64,000 nucleotides of DNA from Symbiodinium natans (GCA_905221605.1 CAJNDS010002390.1:905113-969112); one strand, 5' to 3'; counted from the first letter of the stretch, positions 52,117-63,038 are shown. The notes: generated by a model not told the origin, from the letters alone. Program-made: numbers and translations.

Positions 52117-52639
52117 AGCACCAGGAAAAGTATGTTGCGGTTGAGATGTCGGATTCTGCATTAACCTGCAAGTATCCTTGTTATCATAAACCCTGAACCC
52201 CAAGCCCCATCAACCCAACTCAGGGGACCTAATGGCAGGGGTTATGTCGAGCGGAGGGCTTCCAAGTTAAGAGTTTATGTAGGGTTGTTGTGAGGGTTTC
52301 GGTTTCGGGTTAATGTAAGGTTTGCAGGGTGTCCTGGAGGACTTGTGATCGGACGTAGGTAGAGTTGTGGGTTCCAGGTTTCGATTCAAGCCGTAACATT
52401 GAGGGTCGAAAGGTTGTTGTAAAGCAGGTTCGGGCTTAGGCCCGTTTAAGCCGGAGTGAGGGTTTAGATCCAGATAACAAGCGCCAGCCCGTCAGAACGC
52501 AACACCCCGAAGCCTATCGAAGCCCTAGAAGCCTGAGACCCTCAGGCTTCACCCTAAACCCTAAACCCTAAACCCTAAACCCCATAACCCCTAAACCCTA
52601 AACCCCAAACCCCAGAACCCCAAACTCCCTGGCGCCAAG

Positions 52640-52748
52640 GCTATGGGCATGCCGGGCAGAGTCCCGGCCCCGCCGCTCTCGAGCGGCCGCCCCCGATGGT
52701 GCCCATGCCGGGCGGGAGACTTCCGGAGCTCGATGCGCCATGGACCGG
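52640..52748 (+). CDS. Candidate exon 47, Pro/Gly-rich
   Basis: Thirty-five codons including ALERPPPMVPMPGGRLPELD. The acceptor is GCCAAG and the donor GTTTCG. A CCCTAAA array precedes it. Low complexity makes the frame less certain. Confidence 0.45.
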
Positions 52749-53045
52749 GTTTCGAGGGAACTTAGGATGACCCTAAACTGCAAACCCTAAACCCTACACC
52801 CTACACCCTAAACCCTAAACCCCATTTTAAACCCTAAACCCTAAACAGACAGGGGCCCGTGTCCTCGAGTCCATTTGACCTTAACTCAGGTTCTCAGGTT
52901 CCAAAACACATTCCCTCAACCCGAATTAAGACCCCCCCCCCCCATACAGAGCTAGCCCTAAACCCTAAACCCTAAACCCTAAACCCTAAACCCTAAACCC
53001 TAAACCCTAAACCCTAAACCCCGAAATCCCGGGAGGATTCCACAG

Positions 53046-53129
53046 ATGCCCGGAGACACGCCTTTCGGCATGGAGAGCACAAGGTCGGGGAGCTCCGGGC
53101 ACCCCGAGGCGAAACTCCTTGTGCTTGGG
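53046..53129 (+). CDS. Candidate exon 48
   Basis: Twenty-eight codons, MPGDTPFGMESTRSGSSGHP then EAKLLVLG. The acceptor is CCACAG and the donor GTTGAG. CCCTAAA units precede and TTTAGGG follows. Phase 0/0. The style resembles exon 46. Confidence 0.55.
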
Positions 53130-53136
53130 GTTGAGG

Positions 53137-53220
53137 GTTTAGGGTTTAGGGTTTAGGGTTTAGGGTTTAGGGCTTAGGGCTTAGGGCTTAGGGCTTAGGG
53201 CTTAGGGCTTAGGGCTTAGG
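53137..53220 (+). repeat. TTTAGGG then CTTAGGG array after exon 48
   Basis: Five TTTAGGG units followed by seven CTTAGGG units. A variant unit has been copied in a block. Confidence 0.95.
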
Positions 53221-53353
53221 AGGGTTTAGGGCGCTGGGTTTGAAGGGTACAGGGTTTAGGGTTTGGGGTTCAAGGTGAGTCAATCTTGCACGTCACATCT
53301 TAAGCTTTCCGATTCGGATTCAATCAGACAGTTTCGTGATCATCCAGACCCAG

Positions 53354-53388
53354 ACCTTCGATGTCGCTCATGGAAGAGTTGGAAGAAC
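53354..53388 (+). CDS. Candidate exon 49
   Basis: The frame reads PSMSLMEELEE. The acceptor is CCCAG and the donor GTGGGT. Confidence 0.4.
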
Positions 53389-53850
53389 GTGGGTTTAGGG
53401 TTTAGGGAAACAGGTCTAGCGCTTCGGATTTAGGGTTTAAGGTTGTGCTATTCATGGGAACGACGGCTACCACAAGTTCACAGTCTGACATTCTCTCACG
53501 GCCCGCCGTCTCCCCAGTTGCTGCGACTCGTCGGGGCGTCTGCCAACAAATGACATCCGCAGGCCTTCCTTGCCAAAGAAAGACGGTGCAAGGTTCCACT
53601 ATACCCTACATCCTACTTGAAGAAGGCTCATGGGTAGTTGTTACTCAGGGTTTTGGTCTTTGAAGTAACCTCTCCGCTGCCTTATGTTGTTTGATAGGAG
53701 GCCTAATGTCAACAGCAAAACCCTTCAACCCGAAACTCTGCAACTGTCCGTTAGAGGTGATCGATGAGCGGCCCCCATCTGCATCGCGCTCTGGGCTGCT
53801 TTACTCAGACGCTGGGCTTAGAAAACCCGGAACCCCAAACCCTAACACAC

Positions 53851-53944
53851 ACCTGAAGGCTCTAAAGTAGTTCCTTGTTGTGCTAGTTCTGGGGGGATTC
53901 GAGTATACTCCCCCCATAAAGCTACTCCATAGGAGCCAATAGGT
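53851..53944. mobile_element. Family F element, copy 4
   Basis: ACCTGAAGGCTCTAAAGTAG at the left and CTACTCCATAGGAGCCAATA at the right, with GAGTATACTCCCCCC centrally. Confidence 0.75.
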
Positions 53945-54131
53945 CCCACCCTTAAAGCCCGAGCCCCCAAACCGTCTGGGGAGCCCAAGGGCCAGGCCCA
54001 GAAGCCCTAAACCCTAAACCCTAAACCCTAAACCCTAAACCCTCAACCCCAAACCCTAAACCCTAAACCCTAAACCCTAAACCCTAAACCCTAAACCCTA
54101 AACCCTAACTGAAAGGATTGCATTAGGGGGC

Positions 54132-54227
54132 CTAGGACCCAGAGTGGGCCCTTATTCCCTGTTGGTTTTAGGTTCCCTTAGAAGCCCCTTTATACCAAAC
54201 AGGGTCCCAGGTTACTCCTAGGTCTAG
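54132..54227. mobile_element. Family A element, copy 6
   Basis: From CTAGGACCCAGAGTGGG to GGTTACTCCTAGGTCTAG; CCCTAAA arrays lie on both sides. Confidence 0.8.
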
Positions 54228-54371
54228 GCTAGTGGCCCTAAACCCTAAACCCTAAACCCTAAACCCTCAACCCTAAACCCTAAACCCTAAACAGGGTTGA
54301 GGGCTTCAGCAAATAGACACCCAAGAAATCACCTCCAGGCCCCACAAACCCCAAAATGCCCTGGCCTTGCT

Positions 54372-54560
54372 GTTTAGGGTTTAGGGTTTAGGGTTTAGGG
54401 TTTAGGGTTTAGGGTTTAGGGTTTAGGGTTTAGGGTTTAGGGTTTAGGGTTTAGGGTTTAGGGTTTAGGGTTTGAAGTTTAGGGTTTAGGGAAAATGTTC
54501 CCTATATACTGTTAGGGTTTAGGGTTTAGGGTTTAGGGTTTAGGGTTTAGGGTTTAGGGG
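54372..54560 (+). repeat. Two TTTAGGG arrays with a short unique spacer
   Basis: About 16 units, then a 30-base spacer, then about seven more. Confidence 0.95.
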
Positions 54561-54790
54561 TACCTGATAAAGTTTTCAATTGGGGTTTACAAGGAACATC
54601 ATATTCCCTACGCAGACGGAATAGGGCCAACACCCGGAACTTCAGACCCTCAACTCGAAAAGACCCCTAAGCCGTAACCCCAAACCTCCAGACCCCAAAC
54701 CCCAAACCACAAACCCCAAACCCTAAACCCTAAACCCCAAACCCTGAACACTGAGACCCCTATCCCTAAACCCTCAACCCTAAACCCCAG

Positions 54791-54873
54791 ATTCCAAGGA
54801 CAAGGCACCCAACCCTATGGAGCCATTCCAGGGTCCGGCCCAAAACGTGCCGGTGCTGCAGACGCTTGGGCAG
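54791..54873 (+). CDS. Candidate exon 50
   Basis: The frame reads SKDKAPNPMEPFQGPAQNVP, then VLQTLGQ. The acceptor is CCCCAG. The donor context CAG/GTTTAG opens a 380-bp TTTAGGG-type array. No family recognised. Confidence 0.55.
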
Positions 54874-55250
54874 GTTTAGGGTTCAGGGTTTAGGGGTTTA
54901 GGGTTTAGGGTTTAGGGTTTAGGGTTTAGGGTTTAGGGTTTAGGGTTTAGGGTTTAGGGTTTAGGGTTTAGGGTTTAGGGTTTAGGGTGTGGGGTTTGGG
55001 GTTTGGGGTTTAGGGTTTTAGGGGTTTAGGGGTTTAGGGGTTTAGGGGTTTAGGGGTTTAGGGGTTTAGGGGCTTAGGTTTAGGGGTTTAGGGGTTTAGG
55101 GGTTTAGGGGTTTAGGGGTTTAGGGGCTTAGGGGCTTAGGGGCTTAGGGTTCAGGGGTTAGGGTTTAGGGTTTAGGGTTTGGGCTTCAGGGTTCGGGTTT
55201 AGGGTTTGGGGTTTGGGGTTTAGGGGTTTAGGGGTTTAGGGGTTTAGGGT
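54870..55250 (+). repeat. Long mixed TTTAGGG / TTTAGGGG array after exon 50
   Basis: About 380 bp, the longest array in the window. Blocks of 7-mers, then 8-mers, then CTTAGGGG and TTTGGGG variants follow one another, as expected from slippage and local homogenisation. Confidence 0.95.
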
Positions 55251-55828
55251 GTCGGCGTTAGGGGTTCAGGCTTTGGGGTTTAGGGTTTAGGGCCCTTGGT
55301 TCATAGTTCCCCTTATTGGGTTGAAAAGGATCGTGTCAAAGAGCAAGGGCCAGTCTGGAGATGTTAGGGGCCCCGGTTTGGGAGATTTGGGGCCGGTTAG
55401 TTGTGTTTTTGAGCGTCTTACGCTGTGGCTTTTGGGACCTCCACGATTCCCGGCGTGTCATGTGAGGCTGCAGGTATCCATGCCGGCGGCCCAAAGTTCA
55501 AAACCCCGAACTTTCAAAAAAAAAACCGAAACTTCTAGACCTTACATCCCAAAACCTCTAAACCCGAATCCCTAGCGGGACCCAGACATAAGAATCAAAA
55601 CCAAGGCTCCCCACAAAGCTATCACGGCCTATCATGCCTCCAAGCCCGAAAGTCTAAACTCCCTATGCCCTAGCACCCTTGAGACCCAATTACAATAAAG
55701 ATTGGCTCCTTAGGACAGGCTACATCAAGTTTGGGGAACCCTCAACCCTAAACCCGAAGCCCTAAACCCTAAACCCTAAACCCTAGACCCTAAACCCTAA
55801 ACCCTAAACCCTAAACCTGGCGCCTCAG

Positions 55829-55868
55829 GAAAGTGGCCCCGAAACGTTTCAAGGGCCCGCCAGAGCAG
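55829..55868 (+). CDS. Candidate exon 51
   Basis: The frame reads KVAPKRFKGPPEQ. The acceptor is CCTCAG and the donor context CAG/GTCCCC. A CCCTAAA array precedes it. Confidence 0.45.
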
Positions 55869-56369
55869 GTCCCCAAGGCCGGTATGGGGGTTGGGGTTCC
55901 TGAACCCCATATTGGGGGTTTCGGAAATTAGGGGGTGCCTTACTGGGTTCTTTCTTACAACAAGGGAATCCTAGAGTTCGGGGTCTTTATTAGGGGTCCC
56001 TTGTTTTCGTAAACCCCCTTTGTAGTCCCTAAACTCTAACCGGGGGTTAGGGTTTAGGGCATGGCGTTCTTTTCCTCCTCAGGGTTTGTTTTTAGGGTTT
56101 TGAAGCTTTCGAGGCTGTCTAGGGGTCATCATGACCTTAACTCAGGGTCAGACTCTGGGAATTCGAGATATCGGTTACCCTAAACCCCGAAAACTTCTCG
56201 TGCTTAGGAGTTTAGCCAGGTGGAGGATTTTGGGGTTGAGGGTTCAGGCTCGAGACCTTGCGTCTGGGAAGCCCAGTCACGTACCTTGCGGCTTCGTCGC
56301 TGGTTCAGTGTCTTTCGTACTGAGGGTTTAGGGTTTTCGGGTCAGGGTCAAGCTAAGCCGAGGCCCCTT

Positions 56370-56472
56370 CTTGAATGTTCATGGGTAGTGAGAAGTAGGG
56401 TTATAGGTACCCTAAATAAGGCTATGACCATGTATAGTCTTACCTACATATAGCTACCCATGGACCTCCAAG
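56370..56472. mobile_element. Family B element, copy 6
   Basis: Ends CTTGAATGTTCATGGGTAG and CTACCCATGGACCTCCAAG. Confidence 0.8.
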
Positions 56473-56858
56473 CTCGGCCGAGCCCAAGCTATCAGAGGGT
56501 TCTTAAGCCAGGGGGGGTTCCAAGGGGGGTAACCCAAGGTTCCCTAATACTTCCCAAGACCCCCTGCTACTCCCCAAGGATCCCTAAGCTTCTTTAAGGT
56601 TCTTTAGGTACCTACCCCCCCCCCCCCCCTGAACCCCCCCTAAACCTTAAACCCCAAACCCGAAATCCCCCATGAACCCCTTAAGAACCCTGGCCCTCTA
56701 ACAGTTGGGTTACATACCCCCTTGAACCCCCCTCCCGCAAGAACCCTAAACCCTGAACCCCAAACCGCAAACCCCAAACCCCAAACCCCAAACCCCAAAC
56801 CCTAAACCCAGCTAGTGCTCGGAGGCAGTATGGACCGATAGCGTGGCGCACCTCCCAG

Positions 56859-56899
56859 GTGACGAGGACGCTTGGGCTCACGTGGGTAGCCGAAGAAGG
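56859..56899 (+). CDS. Candidate exon 52
   Basis: The frame reads DEDAWAHVGSRR. The acceptor is TCCCAG and the donor GTTTAG (GTGGGT at 56883 is an alternative). It ends in phase 0, as exon 53 begins. Confidence 0.45.
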
Positions 56900-57725
56900 G
56901 TTTAGGGTTTCGGGTTTATGGTTTAGGGTTTAGGGTGTTGTTCAATGGTCTCGTGCGGGCGTTCTGTTCATCCGGAACCCGCCTGTGGGTAGGATCAGAA
57001 TCTCGGCCATAAGCTATGGAACGGTGTTTGGGCGTGCTCGCGACTGAAGCCACGACCTATAAGCGACACTGAAATGCCGACCTATAAGCAACGCTAAAAT
57101 GCCCCTAAACGCCGTACACCCTGAATCCCAAAACCCTAAACCCAAGCAAAATCCAAAAGCAACTAAACCCTCAAACCTACACCCTGGTCGAACACAAGAC
57201 AGTACAGCAACTGCACATCCTCCTGCGAGGATGTAGTTGCTTTGCAACTTCTTTTTTGGGTTCAGGCAAAGTAGGCAACCTTGCACTTCAGAATGCAGGG
57301 GTCCACACCTGGTGCTGTCTACGATAGAGGGTTTAGGGTTTCGGGTTTAGGGATTAATTCCTTGAGTACATCGGGATCCTTCTTCCCAACCCTAATATGG
57401 TAGCTTCTCTATATTAGGTTCCCTTTTGGGGGTGACTCTTAGGTCTAAGAAGTTGGTCACTTGTACAACAGAATTCCCACAAGCCCAACATCCAGGCATC
57501 ATCATGGGGCTGGGGGTCTTCGGGGGTTTGGGGTGCCTAGGTAAACCCTATAAACCCTGTAAACCCTGTAAACGCTAAATCGCTACACCCTAAACCCCTA
57601 AACCGTAAACCCTCAACCCGCAACCCTGTAAATAACGCAGAACACTCAAATCCTTAGACCCGTCAATCCTAAACCCTAAACCCCTAAACCCTCGAAACCC
57701 CTAAATCCTCAACCCCTGTTGTCAG

Positions 57726-57801
57726 GAGTGGCCCCTGCACGCAGTGCCCTTGTTCATCTTCGGCGGGGTGGACCGACCGCGGCCGGCCTATCGAGAGGCA
57801 G
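57726..57801 (+). CDS. Candidate exon 53
   Basis: Twenty-five codons starting EWPLHAVPLFIFGGVDRPRP. The acceptor is TGTCAG. The donor GCTAAG is a GC site. Globular rather than TPR-like; family not recognised. Confidence 0.55.
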
Positions 57802-57825
57802 GCTAAGGGGTTAGGGTTTGGGGTT

Positions 57826-57930
57826 CAGGGTTCAGGGTTTAGGGGTTTAGGGGTTTAGGGGTTTAGGGGTTTAGGGGTTTAGGGGTTTAGGGGTTTAGGG
57901 GTTTAGGGGTTTAGGGTTTAGGGGTCAGGG
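57826..57930 (+). repeat. TTTAGGGG 8-mer array
   Basis: About ten perfect 8-mers after exon 53. Confidence 0.95.
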
Positions 57931-58365
57931 TTTACGGTTTAGGGGTTTAGGAGTTCATTGTTAGAGAAAACTTTCCACTGAATATGCTTTGAAGGGTTTG
58001 AGAGATTTTGTGTTGCTGAGCTTCCTGTCTTTCGTATGTTATCTTCTTTTTGCAGATGTGACCATTGGGGGGGAGGGCTGGCCAATTCATTTCTTCGGAC
58101 CTAAAGCCCAAAGGAGCAGTTGGTGCGCGTAGGTGTATGTTCGCATCCGTTGAGCTCAAGTCCTGTGCTGGTTCCCAATACTTCGGCCTCAGCAACTGTG
58201 GAATGTTCCCTGAGTGCAGTTGACGTCGGCTCCTTTTGAGCACTTTGACAGACCCTAAAACCCTAGACCCTAAACCCCAAACCCCAAACCCCCAAACCCC
58301 AAACCCTAAGCCCTAAACCCTAAACCCCAAACCCGTTCGGGTACTGCACCTTTACCTGCTCGGAG

Positions 58366-58398
58366 GAGATCAAGTTCACGCTGCGAAACGATAAGTAC
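58366..58398 (+). CDS. Candidate exon 54, boundaries uncertain
   Basis: The frame reads EIKFTLRNDKY. The acceptor is CGGAG and the donor GTGAGC. The same frame is open and coding-like from 58336 to about 58446, so the real exon may be longer. Confidence 0.45.
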
Positions 58399-58482
58399 GT
58401 GAGCTTCGCGCTGCGCCTTCGCCCCTGGGCCGCCTTGGACCCGACAATCCGACAACCCCATACAATTCTAAATCTAAGCCCT

Positions 58483-58591
58483 ACCTTAAGAACCCAAAAC
58501 TTACTTTTTTTGTAGGTTAATTACCTAAAAATCCTATAAGGGGTTTAAGTAAAACCAACCTACAAAAAATGGGTTTTTGGGTTCTTAAGGT
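58483..58591. mobile_element. Single inverted-repeat element with 17-bp ends
   Basis: ACCTTAAGAACCCAAAA at the left and TTTTTGGGTTCTTAAGGT at the right, plus inner TTTTTTTGTAGGTT / AACCTACAAAAAA. It folds into an almost complete hairpin. Confidence 0.8.
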
Positions 58592-58698
58592 ACATTCGCC
58601 TAATTAAAGCAGTTCTAGATGTTGAGGCTACAGGAGAGCTGGAGTCTGGGCCTGTTGGGAACTTGCACCATGTGTTCAGAGGCTGCTGCGAAGCTACT

Positions 58699-58788
58699 GT
58701 TTAGGGTTTAGGGTTTAGGGTTTAGGGTTTAGGGTTTAGGGTTTAGGGTTTAGGGTTTAGGGTTTAGGGTTTAGGGTTTAGGGTTTAG
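58699..58788 (+). repeat. TTTAGGG array, about 12 units
   Basis: Perfect units with unique sequence on both sides. Confidence 0.95.
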
Positions 58789-58919
58789 CCAGCAGTGGCA
58801 GCAACAGGAGGAGTGATGTACACATTGAGCGTCGTATGATGATAGTCGTCGTGACCGTCCTCACAGCACCGGCGCTGGTGTGGGAGTCGTCACTCTTATA
58901 TCACACAGTCATATATCAA

Positions 58920-59145
58920 CAGCAGCAGCGGCAGCGGCAGCGGCAGCATGTAATATAATGCAATATAGTATAATATGATATAACATGATAAGTATAGTAT
59001 AATACAATATAGTATATTATGACATAACATAGTTTATTATAATATAATCTCACCTAATATAATATAAAAAAAACAATATAAGAAAATAACATATAATTTA
59101 AAATATACATGCATGCATACATACATACATACATACATATGGCCC
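58920..59145. repeat. Microsatellite cluster: CAG, TATAA and ACAT repeats
   Basis: CAGCAGCGGCAGCGG, then about 150 bp of TAATATAATATAGTA-type sequence, then eight CATA units. The most AT-rich stretch in the window. Confidence 0.9.
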
Positions 59146-59342
59146 CCAAGAGCAGCAACAGACGCCGCAGCAATAGCAATGGAAGTAGGCAGCACACGCA
59201 GCACTAGCTATCACAAAGAGCAATGGCAGTAGTAGAGCTGTCGCAGTGGCAACGGTCTCAGTCGTCGTCGAAGTCGATTCGTTTTAAGCAGTCAGCATGC
59301 AAGCACACAGGCGTGGCAAAATGCAGCAAAAGGCGATGGCCA

Positions 59343-59815
59343 AATGGGCATGTCCCAAAATAGGGCCCCAAATAGAATACAATCCCCTTAAAGGGACCCC
59401 CACCCCCCCCCCTCCCGCAGCCCCCCCCCCGCCCTCCGCCCTCCACCCTCTCCCCCCCCCCCCCCCCCCCCTCCCTCCCCTCCCCCCCCCTCCCCTCCCC
59501 CCTCACCCCCCCCCCCCTCCCCCCCCCTCCCCCCCCCTCCCCCCCCCCTCCCCCCCCCTCCCCCCCCCTCCCCCCCCTCCCCCCGCCCCCCCCCTCCCCC
59601 CCCCCCCCCCCCCTTCCCGCCCCCTCCCCCTCCTCCCCCCCCCTACCCCCCCCCTTATCCCCCCCCCTCCCCCCCCATCCCCCCCCCCTCCCCCCCCTCC
59701 CCCCCCCTCCCCCCCCCTCCCCCCCCCTCCCCCCCCCCCTCCCCCCCCCTCCCCCCCCCTCCCCCCCCCCCCCCCCCCAAAAAAAAAAAAAAGTACCCCT
59801 GTTGTCGGAACCCCC
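59343..59815. mobile_element. Family E element, copy 3, blown open by a C-rich tract
   Basis: 59351-59399 matches copy 2 up to CTTAAAGGGACCCCC. A 380-bp C-rich tract and poly-A follow where copy 2 has only CCCCCCAAAAA. A decayed remainder (GTACCCCTGTTGT) comes next. Confidence 0.65.
59399..59792. repeat. C-rich low-complexity tract ending in poly-A
   Basis: About 380 bp of C runs separated by single T or TCC, then 14 A. All frames are open only because of the bias. Confidence 0.95.
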
Positions 59816-59919
59816 CCCCAAATTAAGCACACGCAACCTGATTGTGCTTACTTAAACTCCAGACCCAAGCTGGCTCACTGGCTAAACCTTAAAGCCTATT
59901 AGCCCTAAACGCCCTAAAC

Positions 59920-60026
59920 TTGGGATGTTCCCCTTATTCTAACATTCCTTAATAGGGATTATAGTACCCCCCCCCAATCATTGTAAACCCTATGAAGGAC
60001 TGCTAGTATAAGGGGGAACATCCCAA
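59920..60026. mobile_element. Family D element, copy 3
   Basis: Ends TTGGGATGTTCCCCTTATT and ATAAGGGGGAACATCCCAA. Confidence 0.85.
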
Positions 60027-60449
60027 CCCTAAACCCTACAAGAGCCGTGCATGCACGCCATCCTTCCTTGAGTCCTTGTTCTTCCATCCGCATGCCGGGG
60101 AGCCCTTATTTGTAGCACGAAGCAATGAGCGAATTTACATCCTGAGTCCTCGGATGTTTCGGGGAATACATGGTTTAGGGTTTAGGTTTAGGGTTGAAGC
60201 CTAAAGGGTTCGTGGTCAATTTAGTGCCGTGAAAGGGGGATGATAGGAGAACAGGGTTATCTGGGCTCAGCTTGGCGGTGCTTTTGGTTTGCACGCGACA
60301 TCTCAAACGCAAACCGAACTCTGACCCAGAAGATTGCAAGGCAGTTGCATTCTAAAAACCCTCAACCCTAAACCCTAAAACCCTGTAAACCCTAAACCCT
60401 GCAGGGTTTACATGTAAACCCTGAGCCCCAAAACCTTCGTGTCGCCCAG

Positions 60450-60495
60450 GCTGCGGCACGGGCGATCACTACATGGGCGGAACAGTCGGCCTGAT
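60450..60495 (+). CDS. Candidate exon 55
   Basis: The frame reads CGTGDHYMGGTVGL. The acceptor is GCCCAG and the donor GTAGCT. Its two trailing bases fit exon 56. Family not recognised. Confidence 0.45.
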
Positions 60496-60642
60496 GTAGC
60501 TTCGTTTTTAAGCCCAAGCTCTGACAAAGGTTTTCCGGTATGGGTTTAGAAATCAGGGTTTGGCGGTTTAGGGTTCAGGGAAGTTTGAGGTGTCAGTTGC
60601 ATTTGCTGACTCTTTTAAAGTGCTTGACCCTGCAGCCCACAG

Positions 60643-60694
60643 AACACTGAGCCGGCTGGACTTCCTGAAGCAGATATGCCCTCAATGGCTCAAT
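60643..60694 (+). CDS. Candidate exon 56
   Basis: The frame reads TLSRLDFLKQICPQWLN. The acceptor is CCACAG and the donor GTGGGG. Confidence 0.45.
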
Positions 60695-60818
60695 GTGGGG
60701 GCGCATGGAAGATTGTAGCATGAATGCTAGCTTGTCGGTTCAGGGTTTCAGGCGATTTCTCGCTGATTGGTCACCTTAGCTTGTTGCTCGCAATTGTCAA
60801 CTGCGGGTGTTGCGGAAG

Positions 60819-60870
60819 ATGTCGGTGAACCCTACGCCTTCTACCGGCTGCTCATCTGGCCTCAAACCAC
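60819..60870 (+). CDS. Candidate exon 57
   Basis: The frame reads VGEPYAFYRLLIWPQT. The acceptor is GGAAG and the donor GTAAAG. Confidence 0.5.
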
Positions 60871-61340
60871 GTAAAGCTGCGCCACTCAACCTAAGCCACC
60901 GTCATCCCCGATTCAGGGTTTAGGGTTTCAGGCTTCGGGCTTAGGGTAGTTCATAACGGTTCCTAGAATATTGAGTTAAACGATACATGTCTTGTGGAAG
61001 CCGACACAAATAGAACGAGGCATAGTCCGGATCGAGAAGAGGCGCTGGTGGGCGACAAAGGACTGGGTTTTGATTGATGGTATTTCGGGCTGACGGTTCA
61101 GGGCATAGGGCATTCCACAGTCGATCATGCGCATGGAACCTGTTTGAGCTTGCTTCAAGTGCGTGCAAAGCGCCAGAGCCACCTAGCGAATGCCGCCATA
61201 ACATGACCCTGAACACTTCGAGACCCTAAACCCTAGACCCCAATTAAGTCCCAAGCTCTAAGGCCGAATCCATTGGTAAATTCTAACCCTAAACCCTAAA
61301 GCCTACACCTGACGTCGAAGATGTCTTCCCCAACATGCAG

Positions 61341-61411
61341 GACAGCTCGCCACGATCATCGACCTCGTCGTCCAGCCGGATAACTCTGCGCCTCTACGCA
61401 AAGACATGGGG
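61341..61411 (+). CDS. Candidate exon 58
   Basis: The frame reads QLATIIDLVVQPDNSAPLRK, then DMG. The acceptor is ATGCAG and the donor GTTTCG. Confidence 0.55.
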
Positions 61412-61602
61412 GTTTCGGAACCTACACCCTGAACCCTATAAACCCTAAACCTTAAACCCTAAACCCTAAACCCTATGAACCCTAAACCCCAAACCCTATG
61501 AACCCTAAACCATAAACCCTATGAATCCTAAACTTCACGGAGGACACTGCAAGTCAAGCATCCTTTCCCAGAGAGCCCGTGTTCCCCTTAGTTAAGGAAC
61601 AT

Positions 61603-61678
61603 ACTTGGTGATAACCGCTGAGAACTAGAGTTATCTCACGTAGAACCCCGCTTGTAGCTCCCCATGAACCTCCAAGTA
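61603..61678. mobile_element. Family B remnant, copy 7
   Basis: The right end (CCCCATGAACCTCCAAGTA) is clear. The left end is decayed. Confidence 0.55.
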
Positions 61679-61695
61679 GACCCGATCGTAATATG

Positions 61696-61813
61696 AGGGC
61701 TTTATCATAAAGGAGTCGGAATATTTACTTTTAGTATTCCTTGCGGTCACTTTGTATTTCTATAATAGGCCTCCAAACTCATCTTCTAATTATTGAGGCC
61801 CCTATCGTATCCC
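61696..61813. mobile_element. Family H element, copy 2
   Basis: Shares AGTATTCCTTGCGGTC, TATAATAGGCCTCC and ATTGAGGCCCCTATCGTA with 28591-28707. A third, weaker match lies near 22999-23062. Confidence 0.55.
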
Positions 61814-62327
61814 TAAACCCTGAACCCTGAACCCTCAAACCCTAAACCTTAAGCTCCGTATATAACGGGACCCTTTTCAGTCTCGGGCCTAAGCGGCCCA
61901 GATCCTAAGGAATACATCGGGTTGATAGGGCCACTGCCGTGCCTGTTATGGGTGGTTTACGGTTCATAGGGCTTCGGGTTAATAGGGTTTAGTGAGGTTT
62001 AGGGTTTAGGGTTTCGGGTTTAGGGTCCAAATGCCGCACCTCACGATTGTCGTGGAGGCCAGCACCCAGATACCATCGGCAGTTTCGGGAGTGCGTATGT
62101 AGGGATCCTCATGTTGAGTTTAAGGGTATGTACCTAAATAGTCGGCTCTTTAGGTACATGGGATCCTTAGCGAGGCCCATGCCCTACTTCAGGGGTATTG
62201 AAGATTGGGCTCTCTGCTTTAGGGTGTAGGGTTTTCGGGTTTAGGGTTTAGGGTTTGGGGTTTAGGGTTTAGGGTTTAGCGCTCTCTGGCTGGGAGGCCT
62301 CCCCAAACTAGCAGCCAATACGCTGAG

Positions 62328-62388
62328 GTCATTGTGGTCGCCCTGGGCGACCTAGACTTCGTCGTGGCACGCACGTGGATGCCTCGAG
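62328..62388 (+). CDS. Candidate exon 59
   Basis: Twenty codons, VIVVALGDLDFVVARTWMPR, with a buried-strand hydrophobic pattern. The acceptor is GCTGAG and the donor GTGCCA. Confidence 0.5.
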
Positions 62389-63038
62389 GTGCCAGGGACT
62401 GTCATCAGATGTACCATGCCTTCGGGCCCTCAAAAAGCCCCAAAAACGCGCACCCTAAGCCCCAAACCCTAACCCTAAACACTAAACCCTAAACCCGTGC
62501 TAGAGGGTTTAGGGATATAGGGTTCTTAAGGTTGGCAAGTCCTTCTGCCGGGGGGCTTTGGGAGGAGGCTGGAGCACTCTGGCGGCTACACAGCCCAGGG
62601 CTTAGGGTTTCGGGTTTCGGGTTTCGGGTTTCGGGTTTAGGGTTTAGGGTTTAGGGTTGCCCACAACCCCCAAACCCCCAAAACCCCTCATACCCCTAAG
62701 CCGCTGAACCCGCAAGCCCTGAAGTTCGGGGCTTACAGGTTTAGAGGCTTAGGGCTTTGGGGCTTTTGGGGGGTTTAGGGTTTAGGTCCTAGTAAGTGGC
62801 AGGATAGTCCCCGAAACGCATCAAGAGCCTAAACCCCTTTGCCCTAAAACCTCTAGGCCCCTCAAACACCCCCCTCCCCTGTAGACCCTCAACCTAAGCC
62901 CTAAACCCAGAAAACCCGGAAGCCCTAAACTCGTAAACCGCAAACCCTAGAATCCCTCGATACCCCCAAACCCTAAACCCTAAACCCTAAAACCCTAAAC
63001 CCTAAAGCCTAGAATCCCTCGATACTCTCATCCCACAG

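Larger units (their letters stand above)
58447..60449. other. Unassigned stretch
   Basis: A hairpin element, a TTTAGGG array, the microsatellite cluster, the C-rich family E copy and family D copy 3. No exon recognised. Confidence 0.5.

Noticed and set aside
59258-59902. About 200-codon frames, Pro-rich (+) and Gly-rich (-)
   Set aside because: They exist because the C-rich tract has no stop codons. The tract is an expansion inside a family E element.
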